From positions 62,001-126,000 of the forward strand of contig NZ_RHOQ01000001.1 of assembly GCF_003946605.1 (NCBI RefSeq): DNA of 64,000 nucleotides, written 5' to 3'. The position numbers and the translations under genes were made by a program. Positions 53,936 through 63,962 of this stretch are shown in pieces. Origin of the DNA: Companilactobacillus baiquanensis (GTDB lineage Bacteria; Bacillota; Bacilli; Lactobacillales; Lactobacillaceae). Position 1 is the first letter of the stretch; the number at the start of each line of letters is the position of its first letter. Below the pieces are notes generated by a model. It was given only the letters and a program-made list of their open reading frames with translations, ran no database searches and was not told the DNA's origin.

Positions 53936-56341
53936 ATGACAGTTGCAGAAGTTATTGTTGATGTACCAACAATGCAAACTAATCGTCCTTTTGAATATGA
54001 TGTTCCAAGCAGCTTGTCAGAAGTTGTTGAGCCGGGAATGCGTGTCGAGGTACCTTTTGGACGTGGGAAACGTAAAATACAAGGCTTTGTGATGAAGTTA
54101 AAGGATACCAGTAATTTTAAAGGAAAGTTAAAGCCGATCGATCGGATAATTGATCTTCGGCCTGTTTTGTCGTCTGAAATGTTAGATTTATCATCTTGGT
54201 TAGCTGATCGAACTTATTCTTTTCAAATATCTTGTTTACAAACTATGTTGCCAAGTGTCATGAGAGCTAAATATCATCAAATGGTGATGCCAATAGACAA
54301 TGAAGATACGGAAGTTAAACAATTATTTAAAGATCAAGATAGTTTAGAAGTAACTAGTCAAATGAGTGATGAAGAAATAAAACTGATCAATCATTTAAAG
54401 AGACAAAGTAAAGTAGAAATTGAGTACGTCGTTGAAAATAAAGCTAATAAAATTAAACGACAAGCCATTACAACTAATTTGAATCCAATTCAGTTACGTG
54501 AAAAAAGAAGTGAATTGCGATCTAATGCTAAGGCTCAATTGAAATTAATAAATTATATGATAGATAATTTAGATAAAATGCCAGTAGAATTGAGCGTATT
54601 AGCTGATTTAGATATAAATAGGGCCGCAATCAAGACCGCTGAAAAAAATAATATTCTATCTATTATAGAGGTTACTAAAAGACGCAAACCAGTCGGGATC
54701 ACGCCTGAAAAAACGACTAAAATGGATTTGTCCAAGGAACAGTCAGATGCGGTAAAACAAATAAATCAGGCCATTGATAGTGAAGAAGATAAAACCTTTT
54801 TAATCGAGGGAGTTACTGGTAGTGGTAAAACAGAAGTTTATTTACAGACAATTGATCGAGCTATAAATAAGAATAAGACCGCTTTAATGCTAGTACCTGA
54901 AATTTCTTTAACTCCACAAATGGTAAATCGAGTAACAGGACGTTTTGGTGGTAAGGTAGCTGTTTTACACAGTGGCTTGTCTAATGGTGAAAGATACGAC
55001 GAGTGGACAAGAATTGAAAATGGCAGCGTTCAAGTAGTTGTCGGAGCTCGTAGTGCCGTTTTTGCACCATTGATGAATATTGGCTTGATCATAATCGATG
55101 AGGAACATGAAGCAAGTTATAAGCAAGATGATAATCCTCGCTATCATGCAAGAGACGTCGCTTTATGGCGTGCTAAAAGGCATAATTGTCCAGTTGTTTT
55201 AGGTAGTGCAACTCCTAGTTTGGAATCTCGTGCTAGAGCTCAAAAAGGTGTTTATACGTTAATTAGGATGAAAAAAAGAATCAATCAACATCCGTTACCG
55301 CATGTTCAAATAGTAGACATGAGGGATGCAGAAAACTCTGCTGTAAAAGGAGATTTATCACCGCTACTACAGGATAAACTTTGGCGCGTCTTAAAAAGAA
55401 AAGAACAAGCAATCGTTTTATTGAATCGGCGCGGTTATTCTTCATTCATGATGTGTCGTGAATGTGGATTTGTTTTAAAATGTCCTAATTGTGACGTTTC
55501 ATTAACTTATCATAAAGATTTAGGTAAGATGAAATGTCATTACTGTGGTCATGAAGAAGAAGTTCCTCAGATATGTCCACAATGCCATAGTAAAAAAATT
55601 GGATTTTATGGTACCGGAACACAAAACATTGAGCGACAATTAAATGAGTCTTTTTCAGAAGCTAGAATTTTGCGAATGGATGTCGATACCACCCGTAAAA
55701 AAGGTGCACATGCCAAGATTTTAAAGCAATTTGGAGATCATAAGGCAGATATTTTATTAGGAACACAGATGATTGCTAAAGGGCTTGATTTTCCAAATGT
55801 TACTTTGGTTGGAGTGATAAATGCCGACACAACATTAAGTCTTTCTGATTATCGTGCTAGTGAGAGAACGTTTCAGTTATTGACGCAGGCTAGTGGTCGT
55901 GCCGGAAGGGCGGATAAACCCGGAAATGTCATTATTCAAACATTTAATCCCGATCATTACGCAATAAAAGATGCAGCGGTTCAAGATTATGAAACTTTTT
56001 ATAATCAGGAAATGTATTTGAGACATCAGGCAAACTATACGCCGTATTACTTTACAACTTTGATCAGCGTCTCTCATAAAGATGAAGGTCAGACTTTAAA
56101 ACAGGCGTATTGGATCAAACGACAATTAAGTGCGGTGTTATCTGATCGAGCAATTTTATTAGGTCCAAGTCCAACTATGATTTCAAGAAAACAAAATAAG
56201 TATTATTATCAAGTTATTGTAAAATATAAACATGAGCCAAAATTACATCAAAAATTACTTGATATTTTAAATGATACTCAAGCAGATACTAAAAAAGGTT
56301 TTAATATCGCAATTGATAACGAACCACAACACATTGATTAA
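53936..56341 (+). CDS. priA: Primosomal protein N' (PriA helicase)
   Basis: 801-residue replication-restart helicase. The N-terminal DNA-binding domain is followed by the helicase core with Walker A EGVTGSGKT near residues 291-299 and Walker B DEEH near 388, then a zinc-binding region with four CxxC pairs (CRECGF, CPNC, CHYCG, CPQC). AGGTGAT lies 8 bases before the ATG. Position between rpoZ and fmt is usual. Confidence 0.97.
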   Translation: MTVAEVIVDVPTMQTNRPFEYDVPSSLSEVVEPGMRVEVPFGRGKRKIQGFVMKLKDTSNFKGKLKPIDRIIDLRPVLSSEMLDLSSWLADRTYSFQISCLQTMLPSVMRAKYHQMVMPIDNEDTEVKQLFKDQDSLEVTSQMSDEEIKLINHLKRQSKVEIEYVVENKANKIKRQAITTNLNPIQLREKRSELRSNAKAQLKLINYMIDNLDKMPVELSVLADLDINRAAIKTAEKNNILSIIEVTKRRKPVGITPEKTTKMDLSKEQSDAVKQINQAIDSEEDKTFLIEGVTGSGKTEVYLQTIDRAINKNKTALMLVPEISLTPQMVNRVTGRFGGKVAVLHSGLSNGERYDEWTRIENGSVQVVVGARSAVFAPLMNIGLIIIDEEHEASYKQDDNPRYHARDVALWRAKRHNCPVVLGSATPSLESRARAQKGVYTLIRMKKRINQHPLPHVQIVDMRDAENSAVKGDLSPLLQDKLWRVLKRKEQAIVLLNRRGYSSFMMCRECGFVLKCPNCDVSLTYHKDLGKMKCHYCGHEEEVPQICPQCHSKKIGFYGTGTQNIERQLNESFSEARILRMDVDTTRKKGAHAKILKQFGDHKADILLGTQMIAKGLDFPNVTLVGVINADTTLSLSDYRASERTFQLLTQASGRAGRADKPGNVIIQTFNPDHYAIKDAAVQDYETFYNQEMYLRHQANYTPYYFTTLISVSHKDEGQTLKQAYWIKRQLSAVLSDRAILLGPSPTMISRKQNKYYYQVIVKYKHEPKLHQKLLDILNDTQADTKKGFNIAIDNEPQHID

Positions 56342-56354
56342 GGAGAATGATTAA

Positions 56355-57311
56355 ATGACAAGCGTAATTTTTCTAGGTACACCAGATTTTTCGGCAACCG
56401 TTTTGAAGGGACTTTTGAAAGCTAACTATCAAGTAGAGGCCATAGTGACTCAACCCGATAAGCCGGTTGGACGTAAACAAAAACTTCAAAAAAGTCCAGT
56501 TAAACAAATAGCCGAACAAGAAAACATTAAACTGTATCAGCCAGCTAAACTTTCTGGAAGTGATGAAGTTGAGGAATTGAAAGCTTTACATGCTGATTTG
56601 ATCATTACGGCAGCATTTGGACAATTTTTACCAACATCATTCTTAAATTCTGCCAAAGTTGCTGCAATTAATGTTCACGGATCTTTGTTGCCTAAATATC
56701 GTGGTGGCGCTCCGATCCAATGGTCGATCATGAACGGAGATAAAGAAACTGGAATTACGATCATGTACATGGTTAAAGCAATGGATGCCGGGGATATCAT
56801 TAGTCAGGTTAAAGTTCCAATTACTCCAGAAGACGATAATGGTTCCATTTTTGACAAAATGGCTATTGCGGGCCGTGATTTGTTAATGGAGACAATTCCT
56901 CATATTTTAGATGGAACAATTGATCCTATTAAACAAGATGAAAATAAAGTTGTATTTTCACCTAATATTTCTAAAGAACAAGAAAAATTAGATTTTAGTC
57001 AATCAGCGGAACAGATTTTCAACCATATTAGAGCTTTAAGTCCAGAACCTGGCGCTTGGGAGAATTTTAATGGTCAAAGAACGAAGTTTTATAAGAGTGA
57101 AGTAGTCGACATCGACACTGATCAAGCTCCTGGAACAGTTTTTGAAACTGGTAAAAAGAAATTGGTTATTGTTGCTGGTGATAAAAAAGGCCTTTCAATT
57201 AAAAAAATTCAACCAGCCGGTAAAAAAGTAATGGATATTGCTAATTATATGAATGGTTTAGGCAATAATTTAGAAAAAGGACAAGTAGTGGTCAATATAA
57301 ATGAAAAATAA
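56355..57311 (+). CDS. fmt: Methionyl-tRNA formyltransferase
   Basis: 318 residues that formylate initiator Met-tRNA with formyl-THF. N-terminal domain with FLGTPDFSATVL, the catalytic HGSLLPKYRGGAPIQW segment in pieces, and a C-terminal oligonucleotide-binding domain. AAGGAGAATG ribosome binding site. The stop overlaps rsmB by 11 bases. Confidence 0.96.
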   Translation: MTSVIFLGTPDFSATVLKGLLKANYQVEAIVTQPDKPVGRKQKLQKSPVKQIAEQENIKLYQPAKLSGSDEVEELKALHADLIITAAFGQFLPTSFLNSAKVAAINVHGSLLPKYRGGAPIQWSIMNGDKETGITIMYMVKAMDAGDIISQVKVPITPEDDNGSIFDKMAIAGRDLLMETIPHILDGTIDPIKQDENKVVFSPNISKEQEKLDFSQSAEQIFNHIRALSPEPGAWENFNGQRTKFYKSEVVDIDTDQAPGTVFETGKKKLVIVAGDKKGLSIKKIQPAGKKVMDIANYMNGLGNNLEKGQVVVNINEK

Positions 57312-58611
57312 TCCTCGTGCAGTGGCAGTTGAAGCTTTAACTCGTATTTTACAAAACAAAGCATATTCTAATATTGAAATTAATAATTTGTTGAAGAGAT
57401 CCGATTTGTCTAATGCGGACTCGAGATTGATGACCAATATTGTCTATGGTGTTTTACAAAATATGTACGTACTTCAGTATCAACTAGAACCTTATTTGAA
57501 AGATAAAAAAGTTAAACCTTGGATAATGAATCTTTTGATGAGTGCTATTTATCAAATGCATTATTTGGATAAAGTACCAGATCATGCGATTTTAAATGAA
57601 TCTACTGAAATTGCTAAACAAAATGGCAGTATCGGTTTGGCCAAGTTAGTTACTGGAGTTTTAAGAAATTATCAACGTCACGGCTTCAAAGAATTACCTA
57701 CTGGTCATGGCGAAGAGGACTTGAGTATTCGTTACAGTACACCTTTGTGGTTAGTTAAGCTTTTAATTGAACAACAAGGTATCAACAAAGCAATTGAAGT
57801 TTTGGAATCTATTAATCAGCCATCTCATGTTTCTATTCGTGTAAATACTAGAAAAATAAGTGTCGATGATTTGAAACGTCGTTTGGAAGAACAAGATTTT
57901 GAAGTTGAAAATAGTCGTATTTCTCCAGTTGGATTAACTTTGAATAGTGGTAGTTTATTTGATACTGAAGAATTTAATGAAGGACTTTTCACGATTCAAG
58001 ATGAGAGTTCAATGCTTGTTGCACCAGCTTTAGATCTTAAACCTGATGATTTAGTTTTAGATACATGTGCGGCTCCTGGTGGTAAAACTACTCATATAGC
58101 AAGTTATTTGACAGATGGTCAAGTTACAGCACTAGATATTCATGAACGTAAGACAAAATTAATTCGTGAAAATGGTCAGAGACTTGGATATAAGGATATA
58201 ATACAGACAAAAGCTATGGACGCTAGAAATGCTAAAGATCATTTTCCTGTCCAGAGTTTTGATAAAATTTTAGTAGATGCACCTTGCTCTGGTCTTGGTT
58301 TGATCAGAAGAAAACCAGAGTTGCGTTATTTTAGAAAATTTGAAGATCTACTGAATTTGCAAAAGATTCAACTAGATATCTTGGATAGTATCAGTGATTT
58401 ATTAAAAGTAGATGGCAGATTAGTTTTTAGCACTTGTACTTTTGATGATGAAGAAAACGAAGCAATCGTTACGGAGTTTTTAAAGAATCACGAAAACTAT
58501 GAATTAACACCAATAAAAAATGACCTTTCAAGTGGAGACACTATAAAGCTATTTCCTAGTGATTATTTTACGGATGGATTCTTTATAGCTGCCTTCAGAC
58601 GAAAAAATTAA
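57301..58611 (+). CDS. rsmB: 16S rRNA m5C967 methyltransferase RsmB
   Basis: 436 residues: an N-terminal NusB-like domain (about 1-130) and a C-terminal SAM domain with LDTCAAPGGKTTH motif I, the DAPCSGLGL catalytic Cys motif IV and the STCTFDDEENE motif VI with the second Cys. It uses two cysteines for C5 methylation. It begins inside the end of fmt. Confidence 0.95.
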   Translation: MKNNPRAVAVEALTRILQNKAYSNIEINNLLKRSDLSNADSRLMTNIVYGVLQNMYVLQYQLEPYLKDKKVKPWIMNLLMSAIYQMHYLDKVPDHAILNESTEIAKQNGSIGLAKLVTGVLRNYQRHGFKELPTGHGEEDLSIRYSTPLWLVKLLIEQQGINKAIEVLESINQPSHVSIRVNTRKISVDDLKRRLEEQDFEVENSRISPVGLTLNSGSLFDTEEFNEGLFTIQDESSMLVAPALDLKPDDLVLDTCAAPGGKTTHIASYLTDGQVTALDIHERKTKLIRENGQRLGYKDIIQTKAMDARNAKDHFPVQSFDKILVDAPCSGLGLIRRKPELRYFRKFEDLLNLQKIQLDILDSISDLLKVDGRLVFSTCTFDDEENEAIVTEFLKNHENYELTPIKNDLSSGDTIKLFPSDYFTDGFFIAAFRRKN

Positions 58612-58627
58612 TGAGGTAAAGTTGGAT

Positions 58628-59371
58628 ATGGATTACGCGTTATTAACCGACGTCGGTAAATTAAGAAAAAATAATCAAGATTATGTAAACGTATTTAAAA
58701 ATAAAAAAGATGTTATTTTCGGTATCGTTGCTGACGGTATGGGAGGACATCGTGGTGGGGATGTTGCCTCTGATATGGCAGTTTCTCACTTAGGACACAA
58801 TTTTGAACAGTCAGATATTGATGGATTAGATGATTTACGTGAATGGGTAATTAAAGAAATCAGTAAAGAAAATGATCGAATTGTCTCTGTGTCTAATCAA
58901 TTTGATGATTTAAACGGTATGGGAACAACAATGGTCGGTGTTTTCTTTGCTGGAAAAACTATGATGGTGGTAAACGTTGGCGATTCACGTTGCTATATTT
59001 ACCATGATCAAAAGCTTGAACAATTAAGTGTTGATCATTCATTAGTTCACGAACTCTTAGAAACTGGACAAATTAGTCCCGAAGAAGCAGAAAATCATCC
59101 GCAAAAAAATATTATTACGCAAACTTTGGGTGTTTCTCAGACTGTTCAACCACGGATCAAAAACTTTGATCTTATTGATGATGCAATTATTCTTCTATGT
59201 ACTGACGGACTCACGAATATGATTTCTGAAGACGAAATAAAAGATGTTTTGAGTAAAAAGGATAGTTTAGACGCTAAATGCCATATTTTAATCGATAAAG
59301 CTAATCAGGCTGGTGGGAGAGATAATATCACCGCATTACTTTTTGCCTCAGGAAATGGGGGTATTGAGTAA
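58628..59371 (+). CDS. stp: PP2C-type Ser/Thr phosphatase Stp
   Basis: 247 residues that dephosphorylate targets of the PASTA kinase encoded next. PP2C metal-ligand motifs are TDVGKLRKNNQD near the start, VADGMGGH, and later DGLTNM and GGRDNITALL. ATG 58628 with GAGGT 10 bases away is preferred to TTG 58622, 4 bases from it. The stop is adjacent to the kinase start. The stp-prkC pairing is nearly universal in this group. Confidence 0.95.
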   Translation: MDYALLTDVGKLRKNNQDYVNVFKNKKDVIFGIVADGMGGHRGGDVASDMAVSHLGHNFEQSDIDGLDDLREWVIKEISKENDRIVSVSNQFDDLNGMGTTMVGVFFAGKTMMVVNVGDSRCYIYHDQKLEQLSVDHSLVHELLETGQISPEEAENHPQKNIITQTLGVSQTVQPRIKNFDLIDDAIILLCTDGLTNMISEDEIKDVLSKKDSLDAKCHILIDKANQAGGRDNITALLFASGNGGIE

Positions 59372-61315
59372 ATGGATAAAGGTTACCTTGTTGGTGGCCG
59401 TTATGAGATCTTAGGTACGCTTGGCGAAGGCGGAATGGCTAATGTTTATTTAGCAAAAGATATAAGACTCAACAGGAAAGTTGCTGTTAAGGCTTTAAGA
59501 TATGATCTTCAAGATGATGAATCTGTTAAAAAGAGATTCGGACGTGAAGCTAAAGCTACCAGCGGTCTTTCAAGCCCTAATATTGTTAATGTTTTAGATG
59601 TTGGCAGTGATAATGGGATTCAATTCATTGTAATTGAATATGTTGACGGCCCCAATTTAAAAAAATATATCAAAACTCATTTTCCAATTCCTTATCATGA
59701 AGTTGTTGATATTATGGAACAAATTTGTTCAGCTGTTACGACAGCACACGAACATGGAATAATCCATCGTGATTTGAAACCGGAAAATATTTTAGTTGAC
59801 GAATCACAAGATCCGATACAGGTAAAAGTGTCAGATTTTGGGATTGCACTGGCTCTAAGTGAACAATCGATCACGAGAACAAATTCACTTTTAGGCTCAG
59901 TTCATTATATGTCGCCTGAACAGATCCGTGGAAAATCGGCAACAGTTTTATCTGATATTTATGCTCTAGGGATCATTTTATTTGAACTATTAACAAAACA
60001 TGTTCCCTTTACAGGAGATACAGCCGTATCTGTTGCTTTAAAGCATTCTAAAGAAGATATTCCTGATCTGCATGCAATTGATCATAATATCCCACAACCT
60101 TTGGAAAACGTTGTTTTAAGGGCAACTGCTAAAGATCCAGAAGAACGCTATCAAACAGTTAGAGACATGTGTGAAGATATTAATACATGTCTTTTACCAG
60201 AACGTGCTAATGAACCGAAGTTTATTCCGATATCTCATAATGACCTAGAAGAAACTAAGGTTATGCAACCAATACGTGAAGAAAATCAAGAAAAGCCAAT
60301 TCAGAAGAAAAATAGTAAACGTAAAAAGATAATATGGATGTCATTGATACCGATTTTATTATTATTATTTTTAATTTTTGCAATTGTCAGAGGTAGTGCC
60401 GAGACATCGGTTCCAGATTTAAGTAATTTAACGATCAAGCAGGCTACGGTCATGTTGAAAGGGTCTAACTTACAAGTTGGATCTATATCTAAAGAAAATG
60501 ACGATGATGTAGTAGCTGGACATGTTATTAAATCAATTCCGGCAAGAGGTCTCAAACTAAAGAATAATGCTAAAGTTAATTTAGTCGTTAGTTTGGGAGC
60601 AAGGTATTATAAGATGCCGAAGGTAACTGGTAAGCAATATGATGATGTTTCAGACGGTTTAAAGAAACGAGGATTTAGTATCCACTTGAAATATAAAGCA
60701 ACTAAGGATTATTCAGCCGGGATCGTTATGAAACAAAGTATTAAGGCCGGAAGTAAAGTGGTGGCGAAAAAGAAACGTTTAGTTTTAACAATTGCCAAAA
60801 CCCCGACGGTCAAAAAGAAAACTTACAAGGTACGTGATTTAACTGGCTATAATTTAAAGAGTATTCAAGATTATGCTGATGAGATAGATGCTGTTTTGGA
60901 TGTTGACTATCAATATTCAGATACTATTACAACCGGAGTTTTAATTTCTCAAAATCCATCTGCTGGTAGTAGTATTATGCAAGGAGCAACGTTAACCGTT
61001 GTTATGTCAAAGGGTAAGGACGAAAGTGATAGTGACTCTTCTGACAGTGATAAAGATAGTGACACAAATAGTGATACAACCAAGACAGTTACAAAAGATG
61101 TAAGCATACCTTATGACGATGGTAGCGGCACTACTAATTCAGTCACGATTTATATTGGTGATGCTACTCATAGTATTAGTAATCCATATAAGACAATGAC
61201 GATTACACAGACAACACCAGTAACATTGAGTTTTAATTTAAAGAGTGGTCAAACGGGTACTTATAATATTGTTAGAGATAATCAAACAGTTGTGACTGGC
61301 TCAGTAAGTGGGTAA
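59372..61315 (+). CDS. prkC: PASTA-domain Ser/Thr kinase PrkC/Stk
   Basis: 647 residues. The cytoplasmic kinase domain has GEGGMANVY, K40 (VAVK), HRDLKPEN and DFG motifs. A membrane helix lies at about 320-341 and three PASTA repeats follow at about 347-411, 412-478 and 484-549, binding muropeptides or lipid II. After them comes an Asp/Ser-rich linker at 550-568 and an extra beta-rich domain of about 70 residues, unlike Bacillus PrkC. It likely controls wall synthesis and division. Confidence 0.95.
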   Translation: MDKGYLVGGRYEILGTLGEGGMANVYLAKDIRLNRKVAVKALRYDLQDDESVKKRFGREAKATSGLSSPNIVNVLDVGSDNGIQFIVIEYVDGPNLKKYIKTHFPIPYHEVVDIMEQICSAVTTAHEHGIIHRDLKPENILVDESQDPIQVKVSDFGIALALSEQSITRTNSLLGSVHYMSPEQIRGKSATVLSDIYALGIILFELLTKHVPFTGDTAVSVALKHSKEDIPDLHAIDHNIPQPLENVVLRATAKDPEERYQTVRDMCEDINTCLLPERANEPKFIPISHNDLEETKVMQPIREENQEKPIQKKNSKRKKIIWMSLIPILLLLFLIFAIVRGSAETSVPDLSNLTIKQATVMLKGSNLQVGSISKENDDDVVAGHVIKSIPARGLKLKNNAKVNLVVSLGARYYKMPKVTGKQYDDVSDGLKKRGFSIHLKYKATKDYSAGIVMKQSIKAGSKVVAKKKRLVLTIAKTPTVKKKTYKVRDLTGYNLKSIQDYADEIDAVLDVDYQYSDTITTGVLISQNPSAGSSIMQGATLTVVMSKGKDESDSDSSDSDKDSDTNSDTTKTVTKDVSIPYDDGSGTTNSVTIYIGDATHSISNPYKTMTITQTTPVTLSFNLKSGQTGTYNIVRDNQTVVTGSVSG

Positions 61316-61318
61316 TGG

Positions 61319-62209
61319 ATGAAAAAAGAAGGAAGAATTATTAAATCAATCAGTGGTTTCTATGACGTTTTAGATCATGAAAGTCACGAACTGGTTAGAA
61401 CTAGAGCACGAGGAAATTTTAGAAAAAGAAAGATCAAACCAATCGTAGGTGACATGGTCACTTATGAGTCTAGTGGTGATCTTGGTTATATTCTGGAAAT
61501 TGAAGATCGTGAAAATAGTTTGGTTCGTCCACCGATAGCGAATATTGACCAAGCTATTGTAGTAACTTCATCAGTCGAACCTAATTTTTCAAGTAATTTA
61601 CTAGATAAAATTTTAGTAAATATTGAACACAATGATATTGAACCATTGATCTATCTTACAAAAACTGACTTACTAGATGACGCTAAGTATGATGAGCTTA
61701 AAAATGTCTTAGATGGTTATCATAAAGCTGGTTATACGGTTTTTGATAGTCGTGATAGTTACAGTAAAGAACAGGTAAACAACTTAATGGAGCATTTTTC
61801 CGACAAGGTTACTGTTTTTACTGGACAGTCTGGTGCTGGTAAATCGACATTACTCAATCATATTGATCCAGATCTTGGTTTAGCAACCGCTGAAATATCA
61901 CAAACGTTGAATCGTGGTAAACATACCACTAGACAAGTATCATTATTTGATATTGCCGGTGGTTTAGTTGCCGATACACCAGGATTTTCTTCGTTAGAGT
62001 TAATTGAAATCGATCAAGAAGAACTACCGAACCTTTTTCCAGAGTTTGTTAAATATAGTGGTGAATGTCAATTTCGTGGTTGTCATCATGTCAATGAACC
62101 TAACTGTAAAGTTAAAGAAATGGTTGAAAAAGGTACAATAATGAAAAGTCGTTATGATAATTATTTATACTTTTTAAATGAAATAAATTCATATAAGAAA
62201 AAATACTAA
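61319..62209 (+). CDS. rsgA: Small ribosomal subunit biogenesis GTPase RsgA
   Basis: 296-residue circularly permuted GTPase: an OB-fold N-terminal domain, GTPase with TKTDLL (G4) first, then the P-loop GQSGAGKST near residue 169 and DTPGF (G3), and a zinc-binding C-terminus with C-x-FRGCHH-x-C ligands. It tests 30S maturation. It starts 4 bases after the kinase, the order of Bacillus (prkC-rsgA-rpe-thiN). Confidence 0.96.
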   Translation: MKKEGRIIKSISGFYDVLDHESHELVRTRARGNFRKRKIKPIVGDMVTYESSGDLGYILEIEDRENSLVRPPIANIDQAIVVTSSVEPNFSSNLLDKILVNIEHNDIEPLIYLTKTDLLDDAKYDELKNVLDGYHKAGYTVFDSRDSYSKEQVNNLMEHFSDKVTVFTGQSGAGKSTLLNHIDPDLGLATAEISQTLNRGKHTTRQVSLFDIAGGLVADTPGFSSLELIEIDQEELPNLFPEFVKYSGECQFRGCHHVNEPNCKVKEMVEKGTIMKSRYDNYLYFLNEINSYKKKY

Positions 62210-62221
62210 GGAGTGTATCGA

Positions 62222-62887
62222 ATGACAAATAAAATAGCCCCATCGATTCTTTCCGCAGATATTATGAATCTGGAAAGAGATGTAAAAATGGCCGAGGCTG
62301 CCGGTGCTGATTTATTCCATATTGATATTATGGATGGACACTTTGTTCCCAATATGTCTTTTAGCCCCAGCGTTGTTGAAGGGATGAATAAGGTTACTGA
62401 TAAACCTTTGGATGTTCACTTGATGATCGATAATCCGGAAGAATATATTAAACCTATCGTAGAAGCTGGTGCCGATACGATTTTAGTACATGCGGAAAGT
62501 ACACATCATACTTATCGTTCAATTCAAATGATCAAACAATTAGGTGCTAAAGCCGGGATCGTAGTCAATCCTGGTACTGCACTTGAAAATGTTAAAGAAT
62601 TGTTCCCGATCATTGATCAAATTTTAGTTATGACGGTTAATCCTGGTTTTGGTGGACAAGAATTTTTGCCCGGAATGACCAAGAAAATTCAACGCTTAGA
62701 TCAATTACGTCAAACGTCTGCTACTAATGACTTTCAAATTGAAGTCGATGGCGGGATCAATGACGAAACGATCACTAAATGTGCAGACGCCGGAGCTGAT
62801 ATTTTTGTTGCTGGTTCATATCTCTTTGGTAGTAATGATTTTGAGGGCAGAATCAATAAATTAAAGGCTTTAGTGGAAGACGAATGA
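62222..62887 (+). CDS. rpe: Ribulose-phosphate 3-epimerase
   Basis: 221 residues, a TIM barrel interconverting ribulose and xylulose 5-phosphate, downstream of Gnd in the pentose phosphate route. APSILSADIMNL, the HIDIMDGHFVPN metal-binding segment and VDGGINDET are present. ATG 62222 follows AAGGAGTG; GTG 62213 is not supported. The stop overlaps thiN by 4 bases. Confidence 0.96.
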   Translation: MTNKIAPSILSADIMNLERDVKMAEAAGADLFHIDIMDGHFVPNMSFSPSVVEGMNKVTDKPLDVHLMIDNPEEYIKPIVEAGADTILVHAESTHHTYRSIQMIKQLGAKAGIVVNPGTALENVKELFPIIDQILVMTVNPGFGGQEFLPGMTKKIQRLDQLRQTSATNDFQIEVDGGINDETITKCADAGADIFVAGSYLFGSNDFEGRINKLKALVEDE

Positions 62888-63546
62888 AACGAGTCAATAT
62901 TTTATTAGGCGGTCCACAAAGCGAGTATCCTGAAGAAATGAACAGTATCAAAGCTATCCCTGGGCCTTGGGTTGGCGCTGATAGAGGAAATCTTTATTTA
63001 GTAAAAAATGGAGTGATCCCGGAAATTGCGATTGGGGATTTTGATTCAATAAATAAAAAAGAACAAAAATTCTTAAAAGATAAAATTTCTAATTTTTACA
63101 AGTTTCCTCCAGAAAAAAATGATACCGATTCAGACTTATGTCTCTTAGCTGCTAGAGAAAAGTTCAATGCTCAGGAATATATTATTTATGGTGGCACTGG
63201 TGGTAGGATAGATCACTTCTTACGTAATCTGTTCATGCCTTTTGATAAAAGATTTTTCGATTTTTATGATAAGCTTTATTTCAAATCAGCTAATAATACT
63301 ATTAGATTTTTTAAACCTGGTAGTTATACTGTTTATCATGAACATGGAATGAAATATATTGGATTTATAAATCTTGGACCAGTTACACGTTTAAATATAG
63401 TGAATGCCAAGTATAAGTTAAAAGATTTTAGTGCCGATCATCCTGTCAGTTGGTCCAGCAATGAATTTGTTGGTGATTCAATTGATTTTAATTTCGGCAG
63501 TGGAGTAGTGGCAGTAATTCAAAGCTCCGATAAAAAGGCAAAATAA
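62884..63546 (+). CDS. thiN: Thiamine pyrophosphokinase
   Basis: 220 residues converting thiamine to thiamine pyrophosphate. GADRGNLYLV, IGDFDSI and the KNDTDSDLCLLA metal/ATP-binding segments and GGTGGRIDH are visible. The ATGA overlap with rpe suggests coupling. It ends in a bidirectional terminator. Confidence 0.95.
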   Translation: MKRVNILLGGPQSEYPEEMNSIKAIPGPWVGADRGNLYLVKNGVIPEIAIGDFDSINKKEQKFLKDKISNFYKFPPEKNDTDSDLCLLAAREKFNAQEYIIYGGTGGRIDHFLRNLFMPFDKRFFDFYDKLYFKSANNTIRFFKPGSYTVYHEHGMKYIGFINLGPVTRLNIVNAKYKLKDFSADHPVSWSSNEFVGDSIDFNFGSGVVAVIQSSDKKAK

Positions 63547-63578
63547 AAAGGACTAACGATTAATCGTTAGTCCTTTTT
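63545..63578. terminator. Bidirectional terminator between thiN and rpmB
   Basis: A perfect inverted repeat with A-run and T-run, core GGACTAACGATT and complement, between convergent genes. Confidence 0.95.
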
Positions 63579-63592
63579 ATCATTTTAAAAAA

Positions 63593-63778
63593 TTATACGC
63601 GGGTAACTTTTCCTGATTTCAAAGCTCTAGCTGAAACCCAAACACGTTTAGGTTTACCATCAACCATGATACGAACTTTTTGCAAGTTTGGCTTCCAAGA
63701 ACGTTTTGATTGATTAAGAGCGTGAGAACGTTTGTTACCAAACACTGTCTTACGGCCTGTAATAATATCTTTTGCCAT
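63593..63778 (-). CDS. rpmB: 50S ribosomal protein L28
   Basis: 61-residue large-subunit protein. It has the [21 protein letters not shown] start and [14 protein letters not shown] near the end. No CxxC zinc motifs. GGAGGTCG precedes the ATG on the reverse strand. Opposite orientation and separate from the thiN operon, next to yloU as in Bacillus. Confidence 0.97.
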   Translation of the reverse strand: MAKDIITGRKTVFGNKRSHALNQSKRSWKPNLQKVRIMVDGKPKRVWVSARALKSGKVTRV

Positions 63779-63897
63779 GGGACCGACCTCCTTTGGCTAC
63801 ATGTTTTCTTTTAAAATATCACCTGACTAATTTACCATAACATTGCAACTAAAGCAATAGAGTAATAATATTGATCTTAAATCTTTAATTCAAAATG

Positions 63898-63927
63898 TTG
63901 CTATGATAAAATTTTTATGGTTATGAT
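63898..63927 (+). promoter_or_regulatory. Candidate promoter of the yloU-like gene
   Basis: TTGCTA (63898-63903), 18-base spacer, TATGAT (63922-63927), upstream of AGGAGG and ATG 63963. Confidence 0.6.
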
Positions 63928-63962
63928 AGGATAGATAAGGTCCAAAGATAGGAGGATCCAGA

